Shown: one piece after another, positions 47,614-57,629 of the stretch
Position numbering within the stretch: the first letter of the stretch is position 1
Layout: each line of letters opens with the position of its first letter
NCBI RefSeq assembly: GCF_003025555.1
Contig: NZ_PYMH01000014.1
Span: 1 to 64,000, forward strand
Source of the DNA: Photobacterium lutimaris
Lineage (GTDB): Bacteria; Pseudomonadota; Gammaproteobacteria; Enterobacterales; Vibrionaceae
Direction of reading: 5' to 3'
DNA: 64,000 bases
Program-made: the position numbers and the translations under genes
Notes under the pieces: generated by a model
What the model was told of the DNA's origin: nothing
Databases searched by the model: none
The model's input: the letters and a program-made list of their open reading frames with translations, nothing else

Positions 47614-50600
47614 ATGGCACAGGGATGGATTGTAGTGCCGGTCACATTGGCCTACCTAGGGCTGTTGTTCTGGATAGCCTGGTACGGAGACCGAAAAAAA
47701 CAGTGGATGGCACGCTGGCGGCCATGGATATATTGCCTGTCGATTGCCGTGTACTGCACCTCTTGGACCTTCTACGGTACAGTGGGTCAAGCCAGTCAAA
47801 ATATCTGGTCCTTTCTACCTATCTATATCGCCCCGATCTTGGTGTTTACGTTTTGCTGGCGGGTGTTGGCCAGACTGATTTTGATCGCCAAGCGCGAACA
47901 CATCACTTCCATTGCCGACTTTATTGCTGCCCGCTATGGCAAATCACAGGGACTGGCGGTACTGGTTACCTTGATTGCCGTGGTCGGGATCCTACCGTAT
48001 ATCGCCCTTCAGCTTCGTGGGATCACTATGGGGTTGGGGCTGGTTGCACCGGGGCTGGGTCAAGATATGGCGGGGATCGGCGGGGAGAGCACCACCGACA
48101 CCGCTTGGGTGGTGACGCTGGCGCTGGCGATATTTACCGTGTTATTCGGTACCCGCCATATTGACAGTACTGAGCATCACCGCGGAATGATGATGGCGGT
48201 GGCATTTGAGTCAATCATCAAGCTGGTGGCGTTTTTGGTGGTTGGCATATTCGCGGTGGTATTGTTGTTCGATACGCCTGACTTGCAAGCAGCCAGTCGC
48301 GAATTGCTCCAGCCCTCCGCCCCTCATATTGGCAGCCTGTTAATCCATACTTTGTTTACCATGGCGGCGATCATCTGCCTGCCGCGCCAGTTCCATACCA
48401 CAGTGGTTGAGAATGAACGGGCGCAAGATCTGCACCGGGCCCGTTGGGTATTCCCGGCTTACCTGCTGTTGATGGGGATTTTTGTCATTCCGCTGGCGCT
48501 GGCCGGCCAAGCGTGGCTCCCCCATATTGCGGCTGATACCTATGTGATTAATTTGCCCTTGATGCATGGTGCGGAAGGTATAGCTTTGCTGGCTTTCCTT
48601 GGTGGCACCTCCGCTGCCAGCGGGATGGTGATTGTGTCAACCATTGCGCTCGCCATCATGGTATCCAATGATCTGGTGCTGCCGATGCTACTGCGGCGTG
48701 TACGCATTTCCGGCCGCAATTACCATGCCTTTTCGGGGCTGTTGCTCAATATCCGCCGTGGTTTGATTCTGCTTCTGTTGCTGGCGTCGTGGGGCTTTTA
48801 TCAACTCCTCGGTGAGATACCATCGCTTTCAGCGATCGGTTTATTGTCGTTTGCCGCCATTGCCCAATTTGCCCCTGCCTTGCTGGGGGGGATCTATTGG
48901 CGGGAGGGCAACCGCAATGGCGTTTATGCCGGTCTGCTGGGAGGGGTCGCGGTGTGGGGCATCACCATGATGGGCCAGACCAATATGCTGGCCGGTACGG
49001 CACAGACCAACGTGTTGCTGTGGTTGCTTTCCCCGCCAAATTGGCCATTGCTCGGCAAACTATCCAGTGTCGATTGGGGGATGTTACTGAGCTTATTGGT
49101 CAACATTGGCCTTTATGTCAGTGTGTCCTTACTGACGCGTTCTACCCTGACAGAGCGGCTGCAGGCTGCGTCATTTGTCGGTGCCCCGCTACCTGAAAGT
49201 GGTGATAGCAGTTTGTATCAGACCCGGGTAACCGTGGCTGAGCTGGAAATGCTGGCGGCGCGGTTTGTTGGTCGCAAGCGGATCCGTTATGCCTTCCGCC
49301 AGTTTGGTGAGCAGCGGCATGAAGCCCTGTTGCCGCAGCAGCAGGCTCCCTCGACATTGATCCGCCATACCGAGCGGGTGTTGGCCGGGGTCTTCGGCGC
49401 GTCTTCAGCTCGCTTAGTGCTGACGTCGGCCTTGCAGGGACGCAAGATGCAACTCGAAGAAGTGGCGACGATTGTCGATGAGGCGTCGGAGCTGTTTGAT
49501 TTCAGCCGAGGCTTGCTGCAGGGGGCGATTGAACATATCAGTCAGGGGATTGCAGTGGTCGACAAACAGCTGCGGCTGGTAGCCTGGAATCAGCGCTACA
49601 CCGAACTCTTTACCTTCCCGCCCGGATTGATCCAGGTGGGCAGGCCGATTGCCGATGTGATCCGCCATAATGCCGAGCTGGGATTATGCGGTCCGGGCGA
49701 TCCGGAGAGTCATGTTGCCAAGCGGGTCGAGCACCTCCAGCGAGGCACGGCACACACCTCGTCGCGGATCCGTCCTGATGGTTTGGTCATTGAAGTGCAG
49801 GGCAATCCGATGCCCGGTGGCGGGTTTGTGATGAGCTTTACCGATATCACTGAGTTCCGCGATGCCGAACAGGCACTGAAAGAAGCAAATGAAACCTTGG
49901 AAGAGCGGGTGCGACAGCGAACTAGTGAACTGGAACGCCTCAACCGCCAGCTGGTCAGTGCCACCCAGCAAGCTGAATTGCAGGCTCATTCCAAAGGCCG
50001 GTTCTTGGCGGCGGTCAGCCATGACTTGATGCAGCCGCTCAATGCCGCGCGGTTGTTCTCATCCTCATTGGTGGAAGTAGCCAAGGATGCCGAAGCGGCC
50101 AAGCTGGCCCGCCATATCGAAAGTGCGTTGGGTGCCGCGGAAGATTTGATCGGTGATTTGCTGGATGTGTCGCGGCTTGAGTCGGGCAAACTGCAGATCA
50201 ATGTCCATGCGTTCCGGATCAGCGAGGTGCTAGATACCCTCGCTGCCGAATTCGGTGCCTTGGCCCGGCAGCAGGGGATAACCTTTGAAGTGGTTTCTTG
50301 CCATGCAGTGATAACGTCTGATCCCAAATTGTTACGCCGGGCGCTGCAAAATTTCCTGACCAATGCCTTTCGCTACAACCCGCAGGGTAAGGTGGTACTG
50401 GGCGTGCGTCGCCGTGGTAGCCAACTTCAGATTGAGGTGTGGGATAACGGCCCTGGGATCCCCGAGGAAAAGCAGGCCCATATTTTCGATGAGTTCACCC
50501 GCATTGAACGCAGCGGAGTCGATCATGGTCTCGGTTTGGGACTGGCGATTGCCCGCGGGATCAGCCGGGTACTGGATCACTCCCTGTCATTGCGATCCTG

Positions 50601-51081
50601 GCTGGGCAAAGGCACGGTATTCTCCCTGGGGGTGCGGCGGGGCATTTTGGTGGAGTCGGTTGATAAACCGGTATCTGCTGACAAGCCGCCAGCCCCACTG
50701 GCTGATCTGAAAGTGCTGTGTGTCGATAATGAGCCCGATATCTTGTTGGGCATGGAGACCTTGCTGACTCGCTGGGGGTGTGAAATTCGCTTGGCTGAAA
50801 CGGTTACTGCGGCGATTAAGCAGCTCGACGATGGCTGGCAGCCTGATTTTATCTTGAGTGATTATCACCTGGCCAATGGGGAAACTGGGCTGCAGGTATT
50901 GCAGCTATGTACCCTGAAGCTCGGTCAGTGTTTCCGCGGTGCGGTGATCAGTGCCGATAGAACGGAGGAGACCAAGAAGATGATTGAAGGCCATGGCTTT
51001 AGCTTTATCAGCAAGCCGGTCAAGCCACTTAAGCTCAGGGCGTTACTCAACCAGCACCAAAAGGTGAGCGTGAGCAGTTAA
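47614..51081 (+). CDS. crbS: hybrid sensor histidine kinase with SSS symporter-like domain (CrbS)
   Basis: 1155 aa. The N-terminal 13-helix sodium:solute symporter-like domain (about 1-500) is followed by a linker, a PAS domain (about 630-745), a coiled coil, HisKA with His803 in AVSHDLMQPLNAAR, an HATPase (NFLTNAFRYN near 911, DNGPGI near 945) and a receiver with Asp1083 in ILSDYHLANG. This is the architecture of CrbS/ErcS'-type kinases that, with CrbR, turn on acs for acetate scavenging in Vibrio and Pseudomonas. Assignment to CrbS rests on domains and neighbours (actP, crbR, acs). Confidence 0.9.
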   Translation: MAQGWIVVPVTLAYLGLLFWIAWYGDRKKQWMARWRPWIYCLSIAVYCTSWTFYGTVGQASQNIWSFLPIYIAPILVFTFCWRVLARLILIAKREHITSIADFIAARYGKSQGLAVLVTLIAVVGILPYIALQLRGITMGLGLVAPGLGQDMAGIGGESTTDTAWVVTLALAIFTVLFGTRHIDSTEHHRGMMMAVAFESIIKLVAFLVVGIFAVVLLFDTPDLQAASRELLQPSAPHIGSLLIHTLFTMAAIICLPRQFHTTVVENERAQDLHRARWVFPAYLLLMGIFVIPLALAGQAWLPHIAADTYVINLPLMHGAEGIALLAFLGGTSAASGMVIVSTIALAIMVSNDLVLPMLLRRVRISGRNYHAFSGLLLNIRRGLILLLLLASWGFYQLLGEIPSLSAIGLLSFAAIAQFAPALLGGIYWREGNRNGVYAGLLGGVAVWGITMMGQTNMLAGTAQTNVLLWLLSPPNWPLLGKLSSVDWGMLLSLLVNIGLYVSVSLLTRSTLTERLQAASFVGAPLPESGDSSLYQTRVTVAELEMLAARFVGRKRIRYAFRQFGEQRHEALLPQQQAPSTLIRHTERVLAGVFGASSARLVLTSALQGRKMQLEEVATIVDEASELFDFSRGLLQGAIEHISQGIAVVDKQLRLVAWNQRYTELFTFPPGLIQVGRPIADVIRHNAELGLCGPGDPESHVAKRVEHLQRGTAHTSSRIRPDGLVIEVQGNPMPGGGFVMSFTDITEFRDAEQALKEANETLEERVRQRTSELERLNRQLVSATQQAELQAHSKGRFLAAVSHDLMQPLNAARLFSSSLVEVAKDAEAAKLARHIESALGAAEDLIGDLLDVSRLESGKLQINVHAFRISEVLDTLAAEFGALARQQGITFEVVSCHAVITSDPKLLRRALQNFLTNAFRYNPQGKVVLGVRRRGSQLQIEVWDNGPGIPEEKQAHIFDEFTRIERSGVDHGLGLGLAIARGISRVLDHSLSLRSWLGKGTVFSLGVRRGILVESVDKPVSADKPPAPLADLKVLCVDNEPDILLGMETLLTRWGCEIRLAETVTAAIKQLDDGWQPDFILSDYHLANGETGLQVLQLCTLKLGQCFRGAVISADRTEETKKMIEGHGFSFISKPVKPLKLRALLNQHQKVSVSS

Positions 51082-51118
51082 ACAAAAGAGACAGTAAAGG
51101 GCTGCTAAGCCTAAAAAG

Positions 51119-51146
51119 AAACGGAGCCTATCAAGGCTCCGTTTTT
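51119..51146. terminator. bidirectional terminator between crbS and actP
   Basis: ACGGAGCC-TATCAA-GGCTCCGT with TTTTT on the plus side and A tract giving T on the minus side. It lies between the two convergent genes. Confidence 0.85.
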
Positions 51147-51171
51147 GATTTACTTTGCAGAGGAGTATCTG

Positions 51172-52875
51172 TTAGTGGTCGTGGGCTTCACCCGCACCTT
51201 TCGGGTAACGGATTGACTCAACCATGTCCTGTACATCTTTTGGTACTTCAGCCGTGAATTTGTTGACCACAATGGAGACAACAAAGTTCAGACACATACC
51301 CAGTGTGCCGATACCTTCCGGGCTGATACCAAACCACCAGTTTTCAGGTGTACTTGCGGCTGGGTTGATGAACTTGAAGTAGATGATGTAGCTTGCTGTG
51401 AAGGCAATACCTGTCAACATACCGGCAATTGCGCCTTCCTTGTTCATCTTCTTGTAGAAGATGCCCAGAATTATGGCGGGGAAGAAGGATGCTGCGGCTA
51501 AGCCGAAGGCAAATGCGACAACCTGCGCCACGAAGCCTGGAGGGTTGATACCCAGGTAACCGGCCCCGACAATGGCAACGACAGCGGCCAAACGAGCGGC
51601 TAATAGCTCCTGTTTGTCGGTCATGTTTGGCCTGAAGCCTTTCTTCAGTAGGTCATGTGAAATCGACGTTGAGATTACCAACAGCAGACCTGCGGCTGTT
51701 GATAGAGCGGCAGCCAGGCCACCGGCGGCAAGGAGTGCGACCACCCAGTTTGGTAGTTTTGCAAGCTCAGGAGACGCCAGTACGATGATGTCACGGTTAA
51801 TCTTCATCTCGTTGCGCTCATCGCCCGAGTAGAACATTTTGCCGTCGCCGTTCTTATCTTCCCAGCCGACTAGACCGGTACTTTCCCAGTTTTTGTACCA
51901 GCTTGGTGCATCCGCTGCCGCGACACCTTGCATGTCCGGGCCATTAATGGTCTCAATCATATTGACACGCGCAAACGCTGCAACACCGGGTGCTGTTGTG
52001 TAAAGCAATGAGATGAACAGTAGTGCCCAACCTGCCGAGATACGCGCATCACGTACTTTGGGTACGGTGAAGAAGCGAATGATGACGTGTGGCAGACCGG
52101 CTGTACCGACCATTAGAGCGGCACAGATGAAGAACACATCGACCATGCTCTTGTTACCTTCGGTATAGGCAGTAAACCCGAGCTCTTCGGTTAGACCGTC
52201 CAATTTATCCAAGAGGTAAACATCAGTGCCTGAAATTGTTGAGCCCATGCCAATTTGCGGAAATGGGTTACCTGTCATCATGATTGATGTGAAGATGGCT
52301 GGCACAAGGAAAGCGAAAATGAGCACACAGAATTGAGCAACCTGCGTATAAGTGATGCCTTTCATGCCACCCAGTACGGCGTAGAAGAACACAATACCCA
52401 TACCAATGATGATACCGAGATTGATATCCACTTCCAGGAAGCGTGAGAATACGACACCGACCCCACGCATCTGACCGGCAACATAGGTAAATGAGACGAA
52501 GATGGCACAGAATACCGCGACCATACGTGCGGTTTTGGAGTAGTAACGCTCACCGATAAAATCAGGCACGGTAAACTGACCGAACTTACGTAGGTAAGGG
52601 GCTAAACACAGTGCCAGTAGGACATAGCCCCCGGTCCAACCCATCAGGTAAACCGCACCGTCATAACCCACGAACGAGATGATACCTGCCATAGAGATAA
52701 ATGATGCTGCCGACATCCAGTCAGCGGCTGTCGCCATACCATTGGCGACCGGATGAACACCGCCCCCGGCGACATAGAACTCACTGGTTGACCCAGCACG
52801 AGCCCAGATAGCAATACCGATATACAGGGCGAATGTGATACCGACGAGAATAAACGTCCACGTTTGAATTTCCAT
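51172..52875 (-). CDS. actP: cation/acetate symporter ActP
   Basis: SSS-family inner-membrane permease for acetate and related short-chain acids. It is 567 aa with about 13 helices and the typical FISMAGIISFVGYDGAVYLM, GGLAAALSTAAGLLLVIS and AFAFGLAAASFFPAI segments. A long periplasmic-type loop (about 270-350, with DKNGDGKMFYSGDERNEM) is found in the marine gammaproteobacterial branch. It lies 11 nt downstream of its DUF485 partner. Together with acs it takes up and activates external acetate. Confidence 0.93.
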   Translation of the reverse strand: MEIQTWTFILVGITFALYIGIAIWARAGSTSEFYVAGGGVHPVANGMATAADWMSAASFISMAGIISFVGYDGAVYLMGWTGGYVLLALCLAPYLRKFGQFTVPDFIGERYYSKTARMVAVFCAIFVSFTYVAGQMRGVGVVFSRFLEVDINLGIIIGMGIVFFYAVLGGMKGITYTQVAQFCVLIFAFLVPAIFTSIMMTGNPFPQIGMGSTISGTDVYLLDKLDGLTEELGFTAYTEGNKSMVDVFFICAALMVGTAGLPHVIIRFFTVPKVRDARISAGWALLFISLLYTTAPGVAAFARVNMIETINGPDMQGVAAADAPSWYKNWESTGLVGWEDKNGDGKMFYSGDERNEMKINRDIIVLASPELAKLPNWVVALLAAGGLAAALSTAAGLLLVISTSISHDLLKKGFRPNMTDKQELLAARLAAVVAIVGAGYLGINPPGFVAQVVAFAFGLAAASFFPAIILGIFYKKMNKEGAIAGMLTGIAFTASYIIYFKFINPAASTPENWWFGISPEGIGTLGMCLNFVVSIVVNKFTAEVPKDVQDMVESIRYPKGAGEAHDH

Positions 52876-52886
52876 GCTCTAAACCT

Positions 52887-53153
52887 CTAGTCTTCCTGTA
52901 CGTTATATTTTTTGTCGAGCGCGTTCATACGCACAACGTAAATAAAGATTAAGGCGACAAAGGTGTATATAGACCCTTGTTGGGCGAACCAAAACCCGAG
53001 CTTGAAGCCTCCGAACTGAACCGCATTAAGTGTGTCGACAAATAGAATGCCTGCGCCATAAGACACCGCAAACCAGATGGCCAATAAGGAGCCCATCGTT
53101 GCGAGGTTCTCTTTCCAGTAGGCTTGCGCCATTTCCTTGGATTCAAACGCCAT
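52887..53153 (-). CDS. small membrane partner of ActP (DUF4212/DUF485-type)
   Basis: An 88-aa protein with two helices (about 20-40 and 55-80) and the motif YWKENLATMGSLLAIWFAVS near its N-terminus, which is the sodium:substrate symporter small-subunit pattern. It is always encoded just upstream of ActP-type permeases and overlaps it functionally. SD GGAG lies 7 nt ahead of the ATG. Probably needed for assembly or activity of the permease. Confidence 0.88.
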   Translation of the reverse strand: MAFESKEMAQAYWKENLATMGSLLAIWFAVSYGAGILFVDTLNAVQFGGFKLGFWFAQQGSIYTFVALIFIYVVRMNALDKKYNVQED

Positions 53154-53262
53154 TGTTATCTCCTTTCACGTCGTCATAAATCACGTTAATAAAATGTTAC
53201 GTAATGACAATAGCAATGAATGGATAAGGAAACAGTGCAACTTTAGTCGAGGGGAAAACGGC

Positions 53263-53288
53263 AAAATCGCTGGCTGAGCAGCGATTTT
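53263..53288 (-). terminator. perfect hairpin between crbR and the actP operon
   Basis: AAAATCGCTG-GCTGAG-CAGCGATTTT, 10-bp perfect stem. Read on the minus strand it is followed by GCCGTTTTCC and lies about 75 nt after the crbR stop, so it may end the crbR transcript ahead of the actP operon promoter. Confidence 0.5.
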
Positions 53289-53361
53289 GTGACGTCAGGC
53301 GGAAATTGAGGATATTGTAAAAATGTTGCGTTAGCCAAAAGTCTAACGGGAAACGAAAAAA

Positions 53362-53997
53362 TTATGGGTTGATATCCATTTGCTGGAGCAGGATGACTGC
53401 CTGGGTACGGTTCTTGACACCTAACTTGCGGAAGATCGCTGTCATATGGGCCTTGATCGTGGCCTCTGACACATTGAGTTCGTAGGCGATCTGCTTGTTG
53501 AGCAGGCCGTCGGACAACATCCCCAATACCTTGTATTGTTGGGGGGTGAGTGCGGCGATCCTATCAGTCAGTTCAGTGAGTTCATCATTGCCTTCCCCAA
53601 GGCCTTCTGGGTATACCGGCTCACCGTCAAGGACCTGGTTAAGCGAGCTGATCAGCGCCCGCATATCGCTGGACTTGGGAATAAACCCAAACGCCCCGTG
53701 GTTGCGCACCTGACGGATCACGCTGGTTTCTTCGCTGGCGGAAATGACAACAATCGGTAAATCGGGGTATTGCCTGCGGAGCTGGATCAAGCCAGACATT
53801 CCGTTGGCTCCGGGCATTTTGAGATCAAGCAGGAGTAGGTCGACATCGTCCTCTTTGTCGAGCAGGGTGAGCAAGCTATCGAGCGAATCGGCTTCAAGCA
53901 GGTTGGCCCCGCTGATCGCCATATGCACGGATTGGAACAGTGCATTACGAAACAGCGGGTGGTCATCGGCAATCACTATTGTGTACTGGGCGTCCAT
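53362..53997 (-). CDS. crbR: LuxR/NarL-family response regulator (CrbR)
   Basis: 212 aa. The receiver domain has acidic Asp11-Asp12, phospho-acceptor Asp58 in LLLLDLKMPGANG and a conserved Lys in FIPKSSD. The C-terminal LuxR helix-turn-helix (about 145-205, LTPQQYKVLGMLSDGLLNKQ) follows. It is encoded upstream of the actP pair on the same strand and about 2.3 kb from crbS. Family and context identify it as the partner that activates acs and actP. The start is the ATG at 53997; a GTG at 54006 is possible, and no clear SD marks either. Confidence 0.88.
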   Translation of the reverse strand: MDAQYTIVIADDHPLFRNALFQSVHMAISGANLLEADSLDSLLTLLDKEDDVDLLLLDLKMPGANGMSGLIQLRRQYPDLPIVVISASEETSVIRQVRNHGAFGFIPKSSDMRALISSLNQVLDGEPVYPEGLGEGNDELTELTDRIAALTPQQYKVLGMLSDGLLNKQIAYELNVSEATIKAHMTAIFRKLGVKNRTQAVILLQQMDINP

Positions 53998-54239
53998 GGC
54001 AATCACATTTTGTTGTTTTTAATAACGCTATCACTGCCTTGGTAGTAGATCAATTTGTTAACACTCAAGATCTGAACTGGATCAGACCCGCGTGTTTCTA
54101 TTGTGTAATCTGTTGTGTAACCGCGTGAGCACAGAGCGTGAGAGCGGTGGAGGTTGGCCATGACAGTGACCAGAAAATAACGGGGGAAAGGCGCGCGTTC
54201 GTGTTGGGAATTGACGCGCCGATTTGCCGTGAGTGGGGG

Positions 54240-56090
54240 TTAACGGATCAGGTGATGGTTGGCCAGATGGACCAGGAACGGCTTGGCTTTCATAAAGCCG
54301 GTCAGCCGTGCCCCTTCCATCCGATTGCCACTGCTGTCCCAGAAATCCAATGTGGGTAGGCCGAGTACATCCATGGCTTGCAGCAGTGCGATATCAGCCG
54401 GTGTGCTCTGGGTGACATCGGCCTGAAGCAGAACGAAGTTGCCAAGCTGTTTGGCGACGGCCGGATCGTGGAAGGTGTATTTCTCGAACTCCTTGCAGGC
54501 CACGCACCAGTCGGCATAGAAATCCAGCAATACCGGCAGTTGCTGGGCTCTGGCTTCCTCAAGCGCCAGGGTGAGATCATCGATATTGCTGATGCGCTTG
54601 AAGTCCACCTTGACCGCTTGTTCGGTCGTGGGGGGGGCAGAGGTACCGGTTAACAACGGATAGAGGGGCTGGACTGAGATAAATAGCCCGACAATCGCCA
54701 CCACTGCCAAAGTACTGCTGCGCCATGATACCGCAAGGGTGTGTTTGACATGGTAAAGCCAGCCGAAGGCGGTAATACCCAGCAGGGACCAGAGATAAGG
54801 CATCAGGTATGCCGGCAAGATACGTTCAAGCAAGAGCAGCGGCACTGCCAATAGGACAAAGCCGAACAAGGCTTTGACGTGGTTCATCCAGTTGCCGGCT
54901 TTGGGCAGCAGTTTATTGCCGAACATGGCGGCCAAAATCAGCGGGATCCCCATGCCTATCGCCAAGGCATAGAGTGCCACTGCACCGGTCAGTAAGTCAC
55001 CGCTCTGGGCGACATAGATCAGCGCTCCGGATAAGGGGGCCGTGGTGCACGGTGAGCACACCAGTCCGGAGATCGCGCCCATGGCAAATACCCCACCAGT
55101 GCTGCCGCCTTGTTGTTTGTTGCTCAGGCCATTGAGCCAGGTCTGGGCGCCACTAGGCAATTGCAAGGTGTAGACTCCGAACATCGACAGTGCCAGTGCA
55201 ACGAACAGGATACTCAGCCCGATGAGAATATAAGGGTGCTGAAGGGCGGCCTGAAATTGCATGCCGGCGGAAGCGACCACCAAGCCGAGCAGGGTATAGG
55301 TCAGTGCCATTCCCTGCACATAGATAAAGGCCAGGCGGAAAGTCCGTCCATGGCTGAGCTGGCCGTTGCCCAGCACAATGCCGCTTAAGATGGGGTACAT
55401 CGGCAGCACGCAAGGAGTGAATGCCAAACCGATCCCCAGCGCGAGGAATACCAGAGGGGTCCACCATTGCTCGGCCAGATCGCTCGCTAGTTTGTCTTGC
55501 TCAGAGGCCGGTACACCGGTTGCGGATGTCAGTTGTGAGTACGTACTTACAGAGTTTTCATTATCGGTTGGTTGAACCGATTGAGTGCCTGGCGTTAGGG
55601 GGGCGGCATTGGCGGCAGCCATGAACATGCTGAGTGGAACTTGGCGGACCTCTGGTGGATAGCAGAAACCGGCCTCGGCACAGCCCTGATAGCGTACCGT
55701 CAGCATATCGCTGTCGGTGGCCTCAACGATGGGCACGGTCAAGGTCAGTGGTTCAGTGTAGATATTGACCTCACCGAAAAACGCATCTTGGTAAGGTTTG
55801 CCTGCAGGAATGTTGACTTTTCCCAGGGTGGCAGACTCTGAGTTGACCGAGAGCTGGTGCTGGTAGAGGTAATAGCCGGGCTTGATTTGCCAATCGAGGT
55901 AGACCTGATCGTCTTGCTGAGTGAAGTTGAAACTGAAAGCTTCATCAACGGCCACGAAGGTATTGGAAGAGCTGTTGAACCCCGGCAGCGTCAAGGCGGA
56001 GGCGGGGAGGCTGATCACCAGCAGGCAGAGTATGGCCAGCAAGGAAAATGGTCGCTCTGCTGCACACTGAATGCGTTGTAATAATGTCAT
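54240..56090 (-). CDS. dsbD: thiol:disulfide interchange protein DsbD
   Basis: Carries electrons from cytoplasmic thioredoxin to periplasmic DsbC, DsbE and others. It is 616 aa from the ATG at 56090. A signal sequence (about 10-33) leads to the alpha domain with the Cys pair in CAEAGFCYP, then eight membrane helices with the paired cysteines in LAFTPCVLPMYP and LVCSPCTTAP, and the thioredoxin-like gamma domain with WCVACKE. All six catalytic cysteines are present. cutA, its usual neighbour in E. coli, is absent here. Confidence 0.95.
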   Translation of the reverse strand: MTLLQRIQCAAERPFSLLAILCLLVISLPASALTLPGFNSSSNTFVAVDEAFSFNFTQQDDQVYLDWQIKPGYYLYQHQLSVNSESATLGKVNIPAGKPYQDAFFGEVNIYTEPLTLTVPIVEATDSDMLTVRYQGCAEAGFCYPPEVRQVPLSMFMAAANAAPLTPGTQSVQPTDNENSVSTYSQLTSATGVPASEQDKLASDLAEQWWTPLVFLALGIGLAFTPCVLPMYPILSGIVLGNGQLSHGRTFRLAFIYVQGMALTYTLLGLVVASAGMQFQAALQHPYILIGLSILFVALALSMFGVYTLQLPSGAQTWLNGLSNKQQGGSTGGVFAMGAISGLVCSPCTTAPLSGALIYVAQSGDLLTGAVALYALAIGMGIPLILAAMFGNKLLPKAGNWMNHVKALFGFVLLAVPLLLLERILPAYLMPYLWSLLGITAFGWLYHVKHTLAVSWRSSTLAVVAIVGLFISVQPLYPLLTGTSAPPTTEQAVKVDFKRISNIDDLTLALEEARAQQLPVLLDFYADWCVACKEFEKYTFHDPAVAKQLGNFVLLQADVTQSTPADIALLQAMDVLGLPTLDFWDSSGNRMEGARLTGFMKAKPFLVHLANHHLIR

Positions 56091-56221
56091 TGAGTCTGGC
56101 TCGTCTATGAGTTGCCCTACCAAAACCGGTTGGCAGGGAAAGGACTGCAAGTATGGCGCAGCCAAATCGTGCGCCATGAACTAACTATACTCTGTCAGAC
56201 CGAGTTAATCAGTGTTTGGTT

Positions 56222-57133
56222 TCATTTGACTGTTTTTGCCTGGCCGCCATTGTCGAGCGCATCACGCATGAAATCGGTGAAGATTTGGATGTGGGCTGGC
56301 ACATATCCCAAGCGTTGGTAGAGCATATATATCGGCCGAGGCGGTGAGTACCAGTCGCTCATCATGGCCGAGAGTTGGCCGGCGGCAAGGGCATCGGCAA
56401 CCACATAGTTCGGCAGGCAGGCGATCCCCAAGCCTTCGATGGTGGCTTGCTTGATGCTGTTGAGATCAGCGATAGCCATTTTGACCGGTGAGTTGATCCA
56501 GATAGTCTCTTGGTTATCCTTCTGGTTAGTTAGTGCCCACTCAAATTCAGGGACACTGGCCAGACGGGCATGCCCGTTGAGGTCGTCGGGGTGGGCGGGT
56601 ACGCCATGGCCTGCGAGGTAATCGGGGCTGGCGACCAGTACCCGCTGCGATTCACCAATATTGGCGGCGGCAAAACTGGAGTCCGGTTGCTGGCCAACCC
56701 GAAAGACCACATCATATTGCTCGGGGCTGTAGTCGTGGTGCTGGTTGGACAGGTGGGTCAACGACAGGCTGATTTCAGGGTACAGTGCCAGAAACCGGTT
56801 AAACAGCGGCATCAACCGGTAGGTCAGCAAGCCAACCGGCGCAGAAACGCGCAGCGCCCCCCGTGGCTCGCTGTGGCTGCGGTCGTGCAGTTCAGCGGTT
56901 GCGATCTCGAGTTGTGCCAGCAGCGGCTGACAACGCTCGAAGTAATTTCTACCGAGCGGGGTTAGGGAGACATTGCGGCTGTCCCTGATCACCAACTGGC
57001 TACCAAGGGTATCTTCCAGCCGCTGGAGCCGCCGGCTCAGGGTGGTGGGTGGAATATCTAACGCACTGGCGGCTGCTCTGAAACTTCCGTGTTGGGCAAT
57101 CGCAATCAGGGTGCGCAGGTCATCTAACTTCAT
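56222..57133 (-). CDS. LysR-family transcriptional regulator
   Basis: 303 aa from the ATG at 57133 (MKLDDLRTLIAIAQHGSFRA); a start at 57154 with GAGG further upstream is possible. The N-terminal winged helix (about 1-60, with SALDIPPTTLSRRLQRLE) is followed by a substrate-binding domain of the LysR aromatic/oxidative subgroup type (ALRVSAPVGLLTYRLMPLF). Target and ligand are unknown. It is immediately upstream of dsbD on the same strand, with about 130 nt between. It stands in the slot where E. coli has cutA. Confidence 0.88.
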   Translation of the reverse strand: MKLDDLRTLIAIAQHGSFRAAASALDIPPTTLSRRLQRLEDTLGSQLVIRDSRNVSLTPLGRNYFERCQPLLAQLEIATAELHDRSHSEPRGALRVSAPVGLLTYRLMPLFNRFLALYPEISLSLTHLSNQHHDYSPEQYDVVFRVGQQPDSSFAAANIGESQRVLVASPDYLAGHGVPAHPDDLNGHARLASVPEFEWALTNQKDNQETIWINSPVKMAIADLNSIKQATIEGLGIACLPNYVVADALAAGQLSAMMSDWYSPPRPIYMLYQRLGYVPAHIQIFTDFMRDALDNGGQAKTVK

Positions 57134-57524
57134 ACCATTTTTGCATCGCTGCATAACGCTTTTACCTCTGTTACCAAGTCGCCTCAATGACTACTATTAA
57201 GGGGCAGGCTTTCCTGTCTTGGCCTGCTCTGTAGCAAATAGAGACATGAATCCGGTTGGGATGTTGGGATTGACGTCACCACCGGAATGAGCAAATACGT
57301 CGGGAATCCGTATTTGTTCTCTGTCTTCGCCCTAGGATGGGGCGGAGACATTACATACCAATTGTAACCTTTCATTTCGGTTCAAATCCTGAACCAAGCT
57401 TCGCATTTCATCTTTTCAATGGCTTCTCCTGACTATGTCGGCCGGGATCATTCTGTGTGCCAAAAAGTTGCTTACGCGAATCAATGTAGGGCTTGTGATC
57501 CGTTAGTGCTCACTTACTCTCTTG

Positions 57525-57613
57525 CTCAAGCCTCAAGCCTCAAGCCTCAAGCCTCAAGCCTCAAGCCTCAAGCCTCAAGCCTCAAGCCTCAAGCCTCAAG
57601 CCTCAAGCCTCAA
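57525..57613. repeat. 7-bp tandem repeat (CTCAAGC), 12.7 copies
   Basis: Twelve perfect copies of CTCAAGC from 57525 to 57608, then a partial CTCAA. It is the second 7-bp array of the window, and like the first (22863) it lies beside a transcription terminator of a minus-strand or convergent gene. Copy number is expected to vary by slippage. Confidence 0.96.
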
Positions 57614-57629
57614 ACTTATCCGCTCCCAT

